This document shows positions 52,301 to 61,096 of a stretch of DNA of 64,000 bases, one piece after another. This DNA comes from JAHEJA01 sp965657215 (GTDB lineage Bacteria; Pseudomonadota; Alphaproteobacteria; Rhodobacterales; Rhodobacteraceae). The notes under the pieces were generated by a model. That model saw nothing but the letters and a program-made list of their open reading frames with translations, was not told the DNA's origin and ran no database searches. The stretch covers positions 70,424-134,423 of the forward strand of contig CBFHNR010000006.1 in assembly GCA_965657215.1 (NCBI GenBank), read 5' to 3'. Each line of letters begins with the position of its first letter. The stretch's first letter is position 1. Both the position numbers and the translations under genes were made by a program.

Positions 52301-53070
52301 GCAAAACACCCTTTCACAAAGGATAAGAGAGATGCGTTGACCTCTTGAGCATGGGTCATGGGCATCATATGCGCCGCCTCTGGAATAATCATGGCGCGAC
52401 CTTCTGGAGCAAGGGCAGCCATAGCCTCTGACATCGCGGGTGTAGAATTTGGCTCTTTTGATCCGGTCATGAACAAGGCGGGTTTTGTGAGGGATCGTAA
52501 ATCCTCAGAGGATGGCCCGTTTTCATGTGCAAAAATTGTATAGGCCGATTTGTATGCCGCTGGTGATGTGGTTGTTAACCATTTTGCACAAGCCTGTGCT
52601 TCGGCTGACGTTAGATCGTCAAACCATCTCTGCAACGTTGCGGTTGGATCGGTGACGTCGGTTGAGGACAAGGTTGCCGCGCGCAAACGCACCGCGTCAT
52701 GGGCCTTTTGCGTGCGTTGATATATGGCGTTCAAAGCGACGACGCCCAAGATATGATCTAGCCGCCCCGCCAAGTCTAAAGCGATCATTGCGCCCATGGA
52801 ATGACCAATCACTACGGTTGGCTCAGTGATTAAGAGCGCAAGTTGATCGCTATAGTCTTGTAACGTTTTTGACGGAATTGGATCGCTTTGCCCATGCCCT
52901 GGCATATCCACCGCTGTGACGCGGTGGTCTTGGGATAATGGGTCAAGCTGCGCAGCCCATGCGTCGGCACAGAGCCCCACTCCATGGATCAAGACCACAT
53001 GCGGGCCATGACCGCGTTCAATAAATGCAAGCGGTCCGCGCTTAGACCGCGGCTGGGTTGTCCACATCAT
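52297..53070 (-). CDS. Alpha/beta hydrolase of the flavin-monooxygenase operon
   Basis: A protein of about 257 residues: oxyanion HGVGLCADAW, nucleophile elbow GHSMGAMIALDLAGRL, a catalytic Asp/Glu region near FMTGSKEPNSTP and the catalytic His in PEAAHMMPMTHAQEV. The ATG at 53070 is preferred (AGGA eight bases upstream); it lies inside the end of the DUF1185 gene. Longer readings are not credible. It may open an ester or lactone made by the monooxygenase. Confidence 0.85.
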   Translation of the reverse strand: MMWTTQPRSKRGPLAFIERGHGPHVVLIHGVGLCADAWAAQLDPLSQDHRVTAVDMPGHGQSDPIPSKTLQDYSDQLALLITEPTVVIGHSMGAMIALDLAGRLDHILGVVALNAIYQRTQKAHDAVRLRAATLSSTDVTDPTATLQRWFDDLTSAEAQACAKWLTTTSPAAYKSAYTIFAHENGPSSEDLRSLTKPALFMTGSKEPNSTPAMSEAMAALAPEGRAMIIPEAAHMMPMTHAQEVNASLLSFVKGCFA

Positions 53071-53644
53071 GTCCCAAATCCTTGAGGTCTTGATAACGAT
53101 CACCAATGCGGTGATGCGGTCGTCCAGACATCGCCGCGCCCAGAACAACAACGATCTCATCATCCCGTGGCGCATCTGGTATAGCAAACTGAATGGTAAG
53201 ATAATGCGAGCGCCGCCCTGCATCGTTTTTATCCATCAATGGCACCATGATCGGCGCGTTGGCTCCGCCACGGGTGTTTGTAAAGGCTAAATAAGATTTT
53301 GCGCCAACCGCCTCGCGGTAAAAATTGCCAAATCGCAAAGTATGGATCAAGCCAGAGGCATGTTCTATTTCCCCATTCAAACCAACAACCGCCGCTTTAC
53401 CGTAGGCTTCAATAGCTTCGCCTGATCCTGCGAGGGCAATCATGCGATTGGTCATGGCTTCCCCAAGGATAGGTCCAAAGGCTTGGATCTTTGGTTTTAA
53501 ATTCTCGACATAGTGGCCTTCCCATGGGTTTGTCACAACTGCGGCTACAGCAAATAATCGCCAAGGCTTTGGAGCAGGGCGAAACCCTTCGATTAGGATT
53601 TCTTCATCATAGGTTACAAATTTTCGAATTTCTGGTTGCATCAC
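53042..53644 (-). CDS. DUF1185 (amino acid synthesis) family protein
   Basis: A 200-residue protein that fits the family named amino acid synthesis protein/DUF1185: FAVAAVVTNPWEGHYVENLKPKIQAFGPILGEAMT, AIEAYGKAAVVGLNGEIEHASGLIHTLRFGNFYREAVGAKSYLAFTNTRGGANAPIMVPLMDKND and VVVLGAAMSGRPHHRIGDRYQD. The biochemical function is not known. It is the first gene of the operon, directly after the LysR-type operator, so it probably takes part in the same catabolic path. Confidence 0.82.
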   Translation of the reverse strand: MMQPEIRKFVTYDEEILIEGFRPAPKPWRLFAVAAVVTNPWEGHYVENLKPKIQAFGPILGEAMTNRMIALAGSGEAIEAYGKAAVVGLNGEIEHASGLIHTLRFGNFYREAVGAKSYLAFTNTRGGANAPIMVPLMDKNDAGRRSHYLTIQFAIPDAPRDDEIVVVLGAAMSGRPHHRIGDRYQDLKDLGHDVDNPAAV

Positions 53645-53717
53645 GTCGTCCTGTTTGGGTCAACAAGATGTGACGCGGGATGGGAATTTTGACAAATTAT
53701 GAAATCATTGGCATATC

Positions 53718-53734
53718 CATTAGTTAAACTAATG
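53718..53734. promoter_or_regulatory. Perfect 17-base palindrome, LysR-type operator
   Basis: CATTAGTT-A-AACTAATG lies in the 103-base gap between the divergent DUF1185 operon and the lysR gene. It contains the T-N11-A pattern of LysR boxes. Confidence 0.75.
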
Positions 53735-53747
53735 TCGAGGTTATTCA

Positions 53748-54608
53748 ATGGCACGATCTATGCCCCCAATGAATTGGTTTCGCGTTTTTGAAGCAGCCGC
53801 GCGCCATTTGAAATTCACCGCCGCTGCGGATGAATTGGGCATGACGCAATCCGCGGTGAGCCAGCAAATCCGATCTTTGGAATTGCGTCTTGGGGTTCAG
53901 TTATTTTTACGACAACCTCGGGGATTGGTTCTAACGGATTCAGGGCGTAAATTATTACCAAAGGTCTCTGTTTCATTAGAGCATTTACAATCGGCAACTG
54001 AGATGTTCGATGCAGGCCCGCGTCAAGATGTATTAACAATTGCAACCTCGGTGAGTATTGCGCAGTGGATCATTGCTCCTCATCTCAAAGCGTTCTCAAA
54101 AGCCTACCCCCATCTGCGCATTCGTTTACTCAGCACAATCTGGGCGGATGATTTCAAATCTTCTCTTGCTGATATCGAAATACGATTTGGCTCCGTCTCA
54201 CAAGTTGGACAGAATGCTCAGCGGTTGGGTCCAGATCATTTGGTGCCGATTGGGTCTGTGACCTCTGATCGGGATTTTGCAAGCGCCCCCTTGATCGAAG
54301 CCGTCGGCACATCCGAAGGGTGGCGCCAATGGTTTGAGGCGGCTGGTCAAAGTCAGAGCGTTGCCCCAAGTCTATTTGTGGATTCCTATGGAATGGCTGT
54401 GAGCCTTGTTCAAAACGGGGCAGGGCATGCTTTGGTGAGTTCGCTCATTGCGCGCCCTTTGATGGCCCAAGGTCAGATCGCCTTGCTCAGCGATATAAAA
54501 ATTCCCTCCAGCGAGGGATATTTTCTAGCCACGCGCACTGAAACAGATAAGGCCACGCTGTTTAAAGAATGGCTGCTGGATATCATAGAAAAAGGCCACA
54601 TCGAATGA
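53748..54608 (+). CDS. LysR family regulator (GcvA-like)
   Basis: A 286-residue regulator with helix-turn-helix NWFRVFEAAARHLKFTAAADELGMTQSAVSQQIRSLELRLGVQLFLRQPRGLVLTDSG and a substrate-binding domain (LTIATSVSIAQWIIAPHLKAFSKAYPHLRIRLLSTIW). It is divergent from the five-gene flavin-monooxygenase operon and sits 13 bases after a perfect palindrome, so it very likely controls that operon. The ligand is unknown. Confidence 0.9.
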   Translation: MARSMPPMNWFRVFEAAARHLKFTAAADELGMTQSAVSQQIRSLELRLGVQLFLRQPRGLVLTDSGRKLLPKVSVSLEHLQSATEMFDAGPRQDVLTIATSVSIAQWIIAPHLKAFSKAYPHLRIRLLSTIWADDFKSSLADIEIRFGSVSQVGQNAQRLGPDHLVPIGSVTSDRDFASAPLIEAVGTSEGWRQWFEAAGQSQSVAPSLFVDSYGMAVSLVQNGAGHALVSSLIARPLMAQGQIALLSDIKIPSSEGYFLATRTETDKATLFKEWLLDIIEKGHIE

Positions 54609-54619
54609 CGCGGCCTTTT
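54590..54619 (+). terminator. Terminator overlapping the lysR stop codon
   Basis: AAAAGGCC and GGCCTTTT form an eight-base-pair stem with a 14-base loop that contains the TGA stop. It separates lysR from the convergent cysNC gene. Confidence 0.55.
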
Positions 54620-54624
54620 GGGGG

Positions 54625-56526
54625 TTATGGAATGAGTTTCGCGATGATGAGATCGGCGGCTTCATTGGGGGTCATTGCTGTGGTATCAATGCGAATGTCT
54701 GGGACATCTGGTGCCTCATAGGGGCTATCGATGCCAGTAAAGTTTTTCAACTCGCCCGCGCGCGCCTTGGCATAGAGCCCTTTGACATCGCGCTTTTCGG
54801 CTTCGGCCAACGGGGTATCAACAAAGACTTCGACAAATTCACCTGGCTGCATCATGGATCTCACCATGTCACGTTCTGATCTGAAGGGTGAAATAAAGGC
54901 TGTTATCACGATCAAGCCTGCATCGGTCATCAATTTGGCCACTTCGCCGACGCGACGGATGTTTTCAACGCGGTCTGCATCGGTAAACCCGAGGTCTTTG
55001 TTCAAGCCATGTCGCACGTTATCACCATCTAACAAGAAGGTGTGACGGTTCATGCGCGCCAATTTCTTTTCAACGATATTGGCGATTGTGGATTTGCCTG
55101 ATCCAGACAGACCTGTCATCCAAAGGACCGCAGGCTTTTGGTTTTTCATCGCAGAATGGCTTTCGCGGCCAATGTCCGTGGCTTGCCAGTGAATGTTTTG
55201 GGCGCGGCGCAGGGCAAAGTTGATCATCCCTGCCGCCACAGTGGCATTGGTCATTTTGTCGACCAAGATAAACCCACCCAATTCGCGGTTTTCCGTGTAG
55301 GGGGCAAAGGGGATACTGCGATCCGTTGTGATATTGGCAATCCCAATCGCATTTAGATCAAGCGTTTTCGCCGCCGTTTGTTCGAGGGTGTTTACGTTCA
55401 CTTGGTATTTTGGTTGTGACACTGTTGCGGAAACTGTCTGCGCGCCCATTTTCAAAACGTAAGCGCGGCCGGGGATCATTTCCTCTTCGTCCATCCAAAC
55501 GATGGTCGATTCAAATTGATCCGCGACTTCTAAGGGTGCTTTGGCATCGGCGATGATTTGACCGCGAGAGCAGTCCACTTCGTCCTTGAGCGTGAGCGTC
55601 ACAGATTCCCCTGCAAATGCCGCGTCTTTGTCACCATCAAAAGTGACGATGCGGTCAATGTGGGATGTTTTGCCCGATGGCAAAATGCGCACTTCGTCAC
55701 CTGGATTGACGACGCCGGCGGCGATTTTGCCTGCAAACCCACGGAAATCAAGGTTTGGGCGGTTGACCCATTGAACAGGCATGCGGAAGGATTGTTCCTG
55801 ATCCGCGTTTTGGTTCAGCTCGACTGTTTCCAAGTGGTTCATCAAGCTTGGACCAGAATACCATGTGGTGTTCTCGCTAGGACCCGTGATGTTGTCCCCT
55901 TTGAAGCCTGAAATCGGGATGGCGACAAAATCAGTGATCCCAATCTCTTTGGCAAAAGTTGTGTAATCTTGGACGATGCTGTCAAATGTGGATTGATCGT
56001 AATCGACCAAATCCATTTTGTTCACTGCCAAGACGATGTTTTTGATGCCAATCAAGTTCGCCAAATAACTATGACGGCGGGTCTGTGTTAACACGCCTTT
56101 GCGTGCATCAATCAAGATAACAGCAAGGTCGGCTGTTGACGCCCCTGTGACCATGTTGCGGGTATATTGTTCGTGACCTGGTGTATCCGCCACGATGAAC
56201 TTACGTTTTTCAGTGGCAAAGAAACGATAGGCAACGTCGATTGTGATACCTTGTTCGCGCTCTGCGGCAAGTCCGTCAACCAAAAGAGCAAAGTCGATGT
56301 CCTGACCTTGGGTTCCGACCTTTTTACTGTCGGCCTCTAGCTGAGCCAACTGATCTTCGAAAATCATTTTGCTATCATAGAGCAAGCGCCCAATGAGCGT
56401 TGATTTCCCATCATCAACGGAGCCGCAGGTGATAAAGCGCAAGAGGCTTTTGTTTTGATGTGCTTCCAAATAGGCGTCGATATCTTCGGCGATAAGAGCG
56501 TCTGTTTTATAGATTTGATCTGTCAT
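54625..56526 (-). CDS. cysNC: Bifunctional sulfate adenylyltransferase subunit 1/adenylylsulfate kinase
   Basis: A 633-residue fusion. The N-terminal GTPase has GSVDDGKSTLIGRLLYDS, DTPGHEQYTRNM and NKMDLVD; an EF-Tu-like second domain follows. From about residue 455 an APS kinase starts with WMTGLSGSGKSTIAN and LLDGDNVRHGLNKDLGFTDADR. It activates sulfate to APS and then PAPS for assimilation. GGAGG is eight bases upstream of the ATG. It is 14 bases after cysD. Confidence 0.96.
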   Translation of the reverse strand: MTDQIYKTDALIAEDIDAYLEAHQNKSLLRFITCGSVDDGKSTLIGRLLYDSKMIFEDQLAQLEADSKKVGTQGQDIDFALLVDGLAAEREQGITIDVAYRFFATEKRKFIVADTPGHEQYTRNMVTGASTADLAVILIDARKGVLTQTRRHSYLANLIGIKNIVLAVNKMDLVDYDQSTFDSIVQDYTTFAKEIGITDFVAIPISGFKGDNITGPSENTTWYSGPSLMNHLETVELNQNADQEQSFRMPVQWVNRPNLDFRGFAGKIAAGVVNPGDEVRILPSGKTSHIDRIVTFDGDKDAAFAGESVTLTLKDEVDCSRGQIIADAKAPLEVADQFESTIVWMDEEEMIPGRAYVLKMGAQTVSATVSQPKYQVNVNTLEQTAAKTLDLNAIGIANITTDRSIPFAPYTENRELGGFILVDKMTNATVAAGMINFALRRAQNIHWQATDIGRESHSAMKNQKPAVLWMTGLSGSGKSTIANIVEKKLARMNRHTFLLDGDNVRHGLNKDLGFTDADRVENIRRVGEVAKLMTDAGLIVITAFISPFRSERDMVRSMMQPGEFVEVFVDTPLAEAEKRDVKGLYAKARAGELKNFTGIDSPYEAPDVPDIRIDTTAMTPNEAADLIIAKLIP

Positions 56527-56540
56527 TGGTTTGCGCCTCC

Positions 56541-57449
56541 TTAGAAGTAGCCCTGTTGTTTCTTTAACTCCATCGATGCGGCTTGGTCGTGGTCAATCGC
56601 ACGGCCTTGGCGCTCAGATGTCGTGGTTAACAACATTTCTTGGATAACTTCAGGAAGCGTTTTTGCCTCAGACTCAACGGCCCCCGTTAACGGATAGCAA
56701 CCTAAGGTGCGGAACCGAACGGACCGCATAACGGGTTCTTCGCCGTCTTTCAGAGGAAAGCGGTCATCATCCACCATCAATAACATGCCATCGCGTTCCA
56801 CAGTTGGGCGGGGGGCCGAGAAATAGAGAGGGACAATTTCGATTCCTTCGAGGTGGATATATTGCCAGATGTCCAATTCTGTCCAGTTGGACAATGGGAA
56901 CACCCGCATGCTTTCGCCTTTGGTTTTGCGCGCATTATAGACGTTCCATAATTCAGGGCGCTGTTGTTTTGGATCCCAACGGTGTGACGCTGTGCGGAAA
57001 CTAAAGACGCGCTCTTTGGCACGGCTTTTTTCTTCGTCACGACGCGCACCACCGAAAGCGGCGTCAAACCCATAATGATCCAAGGCTTGTTTCAGCCCTT
57101 CTGTTTTCCACATATCTGTATGCATTGAACCGTGATCAAATGGATTGATACCTTTTTCTTTGGCTTCGGGGTTTTGATGAACCAAAAGTTCCATGCCCGC
57201 ATCTTTGGCGGCCTTTTCGCGCAGGGCGTACATGGCTTTGAATTTCCATGTTGTGTCAACATGAAGCAATGGGAATGGAGGAGGAGATGGATAAAACGCC
57301 TTTTTGGCCAAATGGAGCATCACGGCGCTGTCTTTCCCAACGGAATACAGCATCACTGGATTTTCAGCTTCTGCAGCGACTTCACGCATGATGTGAATGC
57401 TTTCAGCTTCCAATCGTTCCAAGTGTGTTAATTGCTTTTTGTTCATCAT
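56541..57449 (-). CDS. cysD: Sulfate adenylyltransferase subunit 2
   Basis: A 302-residue PP-loop enzyme: YSVGKDSAVMLHLAKKAF is the pyrophosphate loop, and FGGARRDEEKSRAKERVFSFR and PLSNWTELDIWQYI are family blocks. The start at 57449 (MMNKKQLTHLERLEAESIHIMREV) has GGAAG close by and gives the usual length; a reading from 57479 adds ten residues. It forms APS from sulfate with CysN. A 17-base palindrome lies about 90 bases upstream. Confidence 0.95.
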   Translation of the reverse strand: MMNKKQLTHLERLEAESIHIMREVAAEAENPVMLYSVGKDSAVMLHLAKKAFYPSPPPFPLLHVDTTWKFKAMYALREKAAKDAGMELLVHQNPEAKEKGINPFDHGSMHTDMWKTEGLKQALDHYGFDAAFGGARRDEEKSRAKERVFSFRTASHRWDPKQQRPELWNVYNARKTKGESMRVFPLSNWTELDIWQYIHLEGIEIVPLYFSAPRPTVERDGMLLMVDDDRFPLKDGEEPVMRSVRFRTLGCYPLTGAVESEAKTLPEVIQEMLLTTTSERQGRAIDHDQAASMELKKQQGYF

Positions 57450-57534
57450 CAAATCTTCCGAACTCGTGCCCATACGCATGGAAATACTCCACTCTTGCCA
57501 GCGGTTCTATCCATGAATTGTGGCAAGATCACGG

Positions 57535-57551
57535 ACAAATTCTGAATTTGT
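57535..57551. promoter_or_regulatory. Perfect palindrome in the cysD/chaperone divergent gap
   Basis: ACAAATTC-T-GAATTTGT, 17 bases, perfect, in the gap between divergent cysD and the TPR chaperone gene. It could be a LysR-type (CysB-like) site controlling sulfate activation; there is no direct link to a regulator. Confidence 0.45.
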
Positions 57552-57732
57552 GTGAGATTGTGTCAAATTAGTAAATAATTTCCAAGCATGCCTGAACCCA
57601 CAGAAAAACACTGCATTTTCTACTGTGACTGTGCCGTCATGTTCCTAAAGTGTTGGGGTTTAAAGCGCAGTTTCCTAACGTTCGTCATAGTTTTGCCGTT
57701 TTATACCAGAGTGGGAAGCATTGAGGTTTGAA

Positions 57733-58146
57733 ATGAACGAAACTGAAAATAACGCAGACGTCGCCTTAGACATTTATGAGATGGCGTTTGATTTGTTTGA
57801 TCGCGGCATTGTCGATCAAGCCGAGCTCATGTTTCAATCGCTCACGTATTTGGAACCCGAATGGCAAGACGCTTGGGTCGGCTACGGAATTTGTTTGCGG
57901 GTCCAAGGAAAACTAGACGCCGCGCAAGTTGCCTTTGATACGGCGCGCACATTAGCACCGACGGATAGTACGGTGATGTTTCATCGATGCGAATTGGCCT
58001 GTGCTCAGCGAGACTGGGCAGGAGCTTATGCCGAAGCCCAAGACTTTCTAGCGCTCCAAGACAAAGGTAAGCCAGTGGCAGGTCATCTTGAAATGGCTCA
58101 GTTGGTTGATTTTCTCCAGTCTCGCGTGACGAATGTCAGTGCGTGA
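57733..58146 (+). CDS. TPR protein resembling type III secretion chaperones (SycD/LcrH type)
   Basis: A 137-residue, fully helical protein with about three tetratricopeptide units (ALDIYEMAFDLFDRGIVDQAELMFQSLTYLEPEWQDAWVGYGICLRVQGKLDAAQVAFDTARTLAPTDSTVMFHRCELACAQRDWAGAYAEAQDFL). Length and layout match class II chaperones of type III secretion translocators. The ATG at 57733 has GAGG upstream. It overlaps the next gene by one base (TGATG), as chaperone-substrate pairs often do. No type III apparatus genes are in the window, so a plain TPR adaptor is the alternative. Confidence 0.65.
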   Translation: MNETENNADVALDIYEMAFDLFDRGIVDQAELMFQSLTYLEPEWQDAWVGYGICLRVQGKLDAAQVAFDTARTLAPTDSTVMFHRCELACAQRDWAGAYAEAQDFLALQDKGKPVAGHLEMAQLVDFLQSRVTNVSA

Positions 58147-59528
58147 TGCAAAGCGTGTCCATATATAATGTCTTGCGCAGTGTAGCGCAGGTTCAAGTGG
58201 CACAGGCTTTGTCCACAGTAGATGCTACTCTATTGAGCTTGCCTCAGATCAAGCCATCGCCAAATGGGCACACTTCTATTCCTCAACAAGCCGCCCCTCA
58301 AAAACAAGCCGCTCCGCATATTGTGGCCCAAACCCAAGACAGGGTGGCGCAGACCACGTTACATACAGTGAAAACCATGTCTAATACTGTGCGACCAGCC
58401 ACATCCGTGACGACACCTCAAACACCTGTCTTGCCGTCGTCGACAGGGCAGGCAAAAATTGACAGACCACAACAGCCAGCTGAGCCAGCTCGCACGAATA
58501 ACCCAATGCGGCCGTCTCCTGCGCCGTCGGGACAGGGTGGCTCTGACGTTCCGGTTCCCGTGCACGCGATCACCCTTGCATCCTTGCCACGACCAGAGAC
58601 CGTTGCCCGTGCACTTATGCCAAGTTCAAATGGGACTCTGCCGTCTGAGCCAATGGCGATGAAACCTGTTGTTGATCATGCCGCGATTGCGGCCAAGCCA
58701 GCCGATCCTGTTTTGACACAGCTGGTGTCTCAGCTTCGCCAAGGTGTGTTGACGCAGACTGAATTTGTGAAACGCGTGGTTGCCCAAATTTTATCGGGCA
58801 CGCTCAAGCAAGAAATTAGCAAACAAACGGCGCCATTGCCGCAAGCCGTTGTTAAAACGCTCAACCCTGACCCTCAGCCTGCACCCGTTGCGGCGCGGCC
58901 TTCATCAAATTCTGGCGTCCCTGTGCAAAATCCTGCTCCGGTGATGTCATCCGCGCTCAGTCAATCCGAACCTTTGGCAAGGGCCTTGGCTCAAAATGGG
59001 GCGAGCCTATCGCAAATCCCAACGGTTCTGTCGCGCTTTGATCCGAGCGCCTCCCTTCTTCAGATGTCGCCGCAAACTCCGACACTGGCAACTACCGCCT
59101 TTCCGCAAAGTCTTGTTGAGCTCGCCGTTGCTCAACCCGCCACTTTGCAAGCAATCCAAACCGCGGCGATTCCGCAGCCCCTGAAGGATATGTCATCCCT
59201 CGTCGCACTTTATGCGGCCATGATCCCAGGCTGGCCGACAGCCGTTGAACGCGATACGAAACGGTCTGCCTCCATTCCAGTGCCGCTGATGCAACTGGCT
59301 CAGTCAATCAAATCTCTGTCCCCCGAACAACAAGCCACCCTGTTTTCACGAATGGGCCTTCCGTTAGATGTTATCCGCGTTTTGCAACAAATGCTGCGAG
59401 ATTTGGACAAAAAGCTGAATGCAAAAACGCTTGAAACCTTTTTGGCGGGCCTGCTTGGGACAATGGTCTTTGTCGTGGATGAAGTGATTTCGTTTTTTGA
59501 TGAGCTCAAAGAAAACGACCTCGCATAA
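58146..59528 (+). CDS. Unrecognised Pro/Gln/Ala-rich protein with hydrophobic C-terminal helix
   Basis: A protein of about 460 residues that I do not recognise. Residues 30-200 are low-complexity and rich in Pro, Gln, Ala, Ser and Thr, probably disordered. Later there are predicted helices (ADPVLTQLVSQLRQGVLTQTEFVKRVVAQILSG). The end PEQQATLFSRMGLPLDVIRVLQQMLRDLDKKLNAKTLETFLAGLLGTMVFVVDEVISFF has an amphipathic part and one hydrophobic helix. The disordered N-terminus with a hydrophobic C-terminus and an upstream chaperone fits a secreted translocator or effector, but that is inference. GTG at 58143 is the alternative start. Confidence 0.6.
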   Translation: MQSVSIYNVLRSVAQVQVAQALSTVDATLLSLPQIKPSPNGHTSIPQQAAPQKQAAPHIVAQTQDRVAQTTLHTVKTMSNTVRPATSVTTPQTPVLPSSTGQAKIDRPQQPAEPARTNNPMRPSPAPSGQGGSDVPVPVHAITLASLPRPETVARALMPSSNGTLPSEPMAMKPVVDHAAIAAKPADPVLTQLVSQLRQGVLTQTEFVKRVVAQILSGTLKQEISKQTAPLPQAVVKTLNPDPQPAPVAARPSSNSGVPVQNPAPVMSSALSQSEPLARALAQNGASLSQIPTVLSRFDPSASLLQMSPQTPTLATTAFPQSLVELAVAQPATLQAIQTAAIPQPLKDMSSLVALYAAMIPGWPTAVERDTKRSASIPVPLMQLAQSIKSLSPEQQATLFSRMGLPLDVIRVLQQMLRDLDKKLNAKTLETFLAGLLGTMVFVVDEVISFFDELKENDLA

Positions 59529-59753
59529 GCTTTTATGAAATTTCCGTCAGGTTTCTACTTTTCAAATGGCGTGCTTTGGCTATGGTGATTTTAACAGATC
59601 GTTCTTCGATTAAGGTCAATTCTATTCCTCTGTGTCGGTTCTATGTCATCTTTGACGTTGTTGGACTATCCTTGTGGCATTGAATAATTGCTATTAAGTT
59701 TGACGAAACAATCGAACGATGTTGATCTCGATTTGATGAAGTGAGGACCTCAA

Positions 59754-60620
59754 ATGCACTATCATTCTCCGACTAGTTTTGATGCTGCCATTCAGTTGGC
59801 TCAGAATGCCTCAGGAACCACACGGTTCTTGGCGGGGGGCACAGACGTCTTGGTGCAAATGCGCGCAGGGATGGTGACACCTGATGTCATGATTGATGTC
59901 AAAAACATTCCTGGTGTGCGCGACTGTGTGCGTCGGGACGATGGAAGCTGGGTGATTGGGATTGCTGTCTCAGGTGCGGAATTAGGCGCAAATGCGGATC
60001 TCGTGGCTGATTGGCCCGGCGTCGTTGAGGGAATGGAGTTGGTCGGATCGACCCAAGTGCAAGGACGGGCCACTTTGGTTGGCAATCTATGCAACGGCTC
60101 ACCTGCGGCGGATAGCGTTCCCGGGTTGGTCGCGGCGAATGCCTCTGTGCGCGTCTTGGGACCAAATGGCGAGAGAACCGTTGCCGTTGAGGATATCCCC
60201 GCAGGTCCGGGTAAGACGACATTGGCCGCAGGTGAAATGATCACTGCGATTGAATTGCCACCTCGTGGCGAGCAGGGAGGGGATTGTTACCTTCGCTTTA
60301 TTCCGCGCACAGAAATGGACATCGCGGTTGTAGGGTGTGCAGTGAACCTGGCACTCGACGGGGATACCATAACCTCCGCGCGCGTTGTATTGGGGGCAGT
60401 GGCGCCCACTGTTGTCAATGTGCAAGAGGCCGCTGGCGCAATTATTGGTACCTCACTCGATGACGCGGCCTTGGACGGATTGGCGGCGGCGGCAAGAGCC
60501 GCCTGCAATCCAATTAGCGACAAACGCGGAACGATAGAATTTAGAACACATGTCGCAGGTGTCTTGGCCTGTCGCGCCGCAAAAATTGCATTGGCACGTG
60601 CCAAAGGAGAAAACCTATGA
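59754..60620 (+). CDS. Molybdenum hydroxylase FAD-binding subunit (CoxM-like)
   Basis: A 288-residue medium subunit: FAD-binding FLAGGTDVLVQMRAGMVTPDVMIDVKNIPG, and GSTQVQGRATLVGNLCNGSPAADSVPGL for the second FAD contact. The C-terminal CO dehydrogenase flavoprotein domain follows. GAGGA six bases before the ATG marks the start of a four-gene operon. The stop overlaps the next start (ATGA). It passes electrons from the iron-sulfur subunit to an acceptor. Confidence 0.93.
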   Translation: MHYHSPTSFDAAIQLAQNASGTTRFLAGGTDVLVQMRAGMVTPDVMIDVKNIPGVRDCVRRDDGSWVIGIAVSGAELGANADLVADWPGVVEGMELVGSTQVQGRATLVGNLCNGSPAADSVPGLVAANASVRVLGPNGERTVAVEDIPAGPGKTTLAAGEMITAIELPPRGEQGGDCYLRFIPRTEMDIAVVGCAVNLALDGDTITSARVVLGAVAPTVVNVQEAAGAIIGTSLDDAALDGLAAAARAACNPISDKRGTIEFRTHVAGVLACRAAKIALARAKGENL

Positions 60621-61096
60621 GCAAGATGCACGTTACCACCTCTGTTAACGGAGAGACGGTTGAGTTCCTAACAGACCCGCGTGAAACGCTTTTGGATTGC
60701 TTGCGCGATCATTTGGATTTGACGGGCACCAAAGAAGGCTGTGGCACAGGCGACTGTGGTGCCTGTTCCGTGACAATGGACGGCACATTGGTCTGTTCCT
60801 GCCTTGTCTTGGGCGTAGAAGCGCAAGGGTCAAAAATTGAGACCATTGAAAATATGTCGCAAGGTGGCGACCTCCATCCGTTGCAACGTAAATTCATTGA
60901 ACATGCGGCCCTTCAGTGTGGCTATTGTACGCCGGGCATTTTGGTCGCGGCAAAATCTCTTTTGGAAAAGAACCCAGACCCAACAGAAACCGAAGTCCGC
61001 TATTGGCTCGCGGGCAACCTCTGTCGGTGCACAGGGTATGACAAGATCATTCGTGCTGTAATGGATGCAGCTGCAGAGATGCGAGGAGCAGCGTAA
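60617..61096 (+). CDS. Molybdenum hydroxylase 2Fe-2S subunit (CoxS-like)
   Basis: A 159-residue small subunit with both clusters visible: the plant-ferredoxin type in GTKEGCGTGDCGACSVTMDG...VCSC and the unique type in LQCGYCTPGILVA and NLCRCTGYDKIIRAV. AAAGGAG is seven bases upstream. It overlaps both neighbours. It transfers electrons from the molybdenum site to FAD. Confidence 0.95.
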   Translation: MSKMHVTTSVNGETVEFLTDPRETLLDCLRDHLDLTGTKEGCGTGDCGACSVTMDGTLVCSCLVLGVEAQGSKIETIENMSQGGDLHPLQRKFIEHAALQCGYCTPGILVAAKSLLEKNPDPTETEVRYWLAGNLCRCTGYDKIIRAVMDAAAEMRGAA

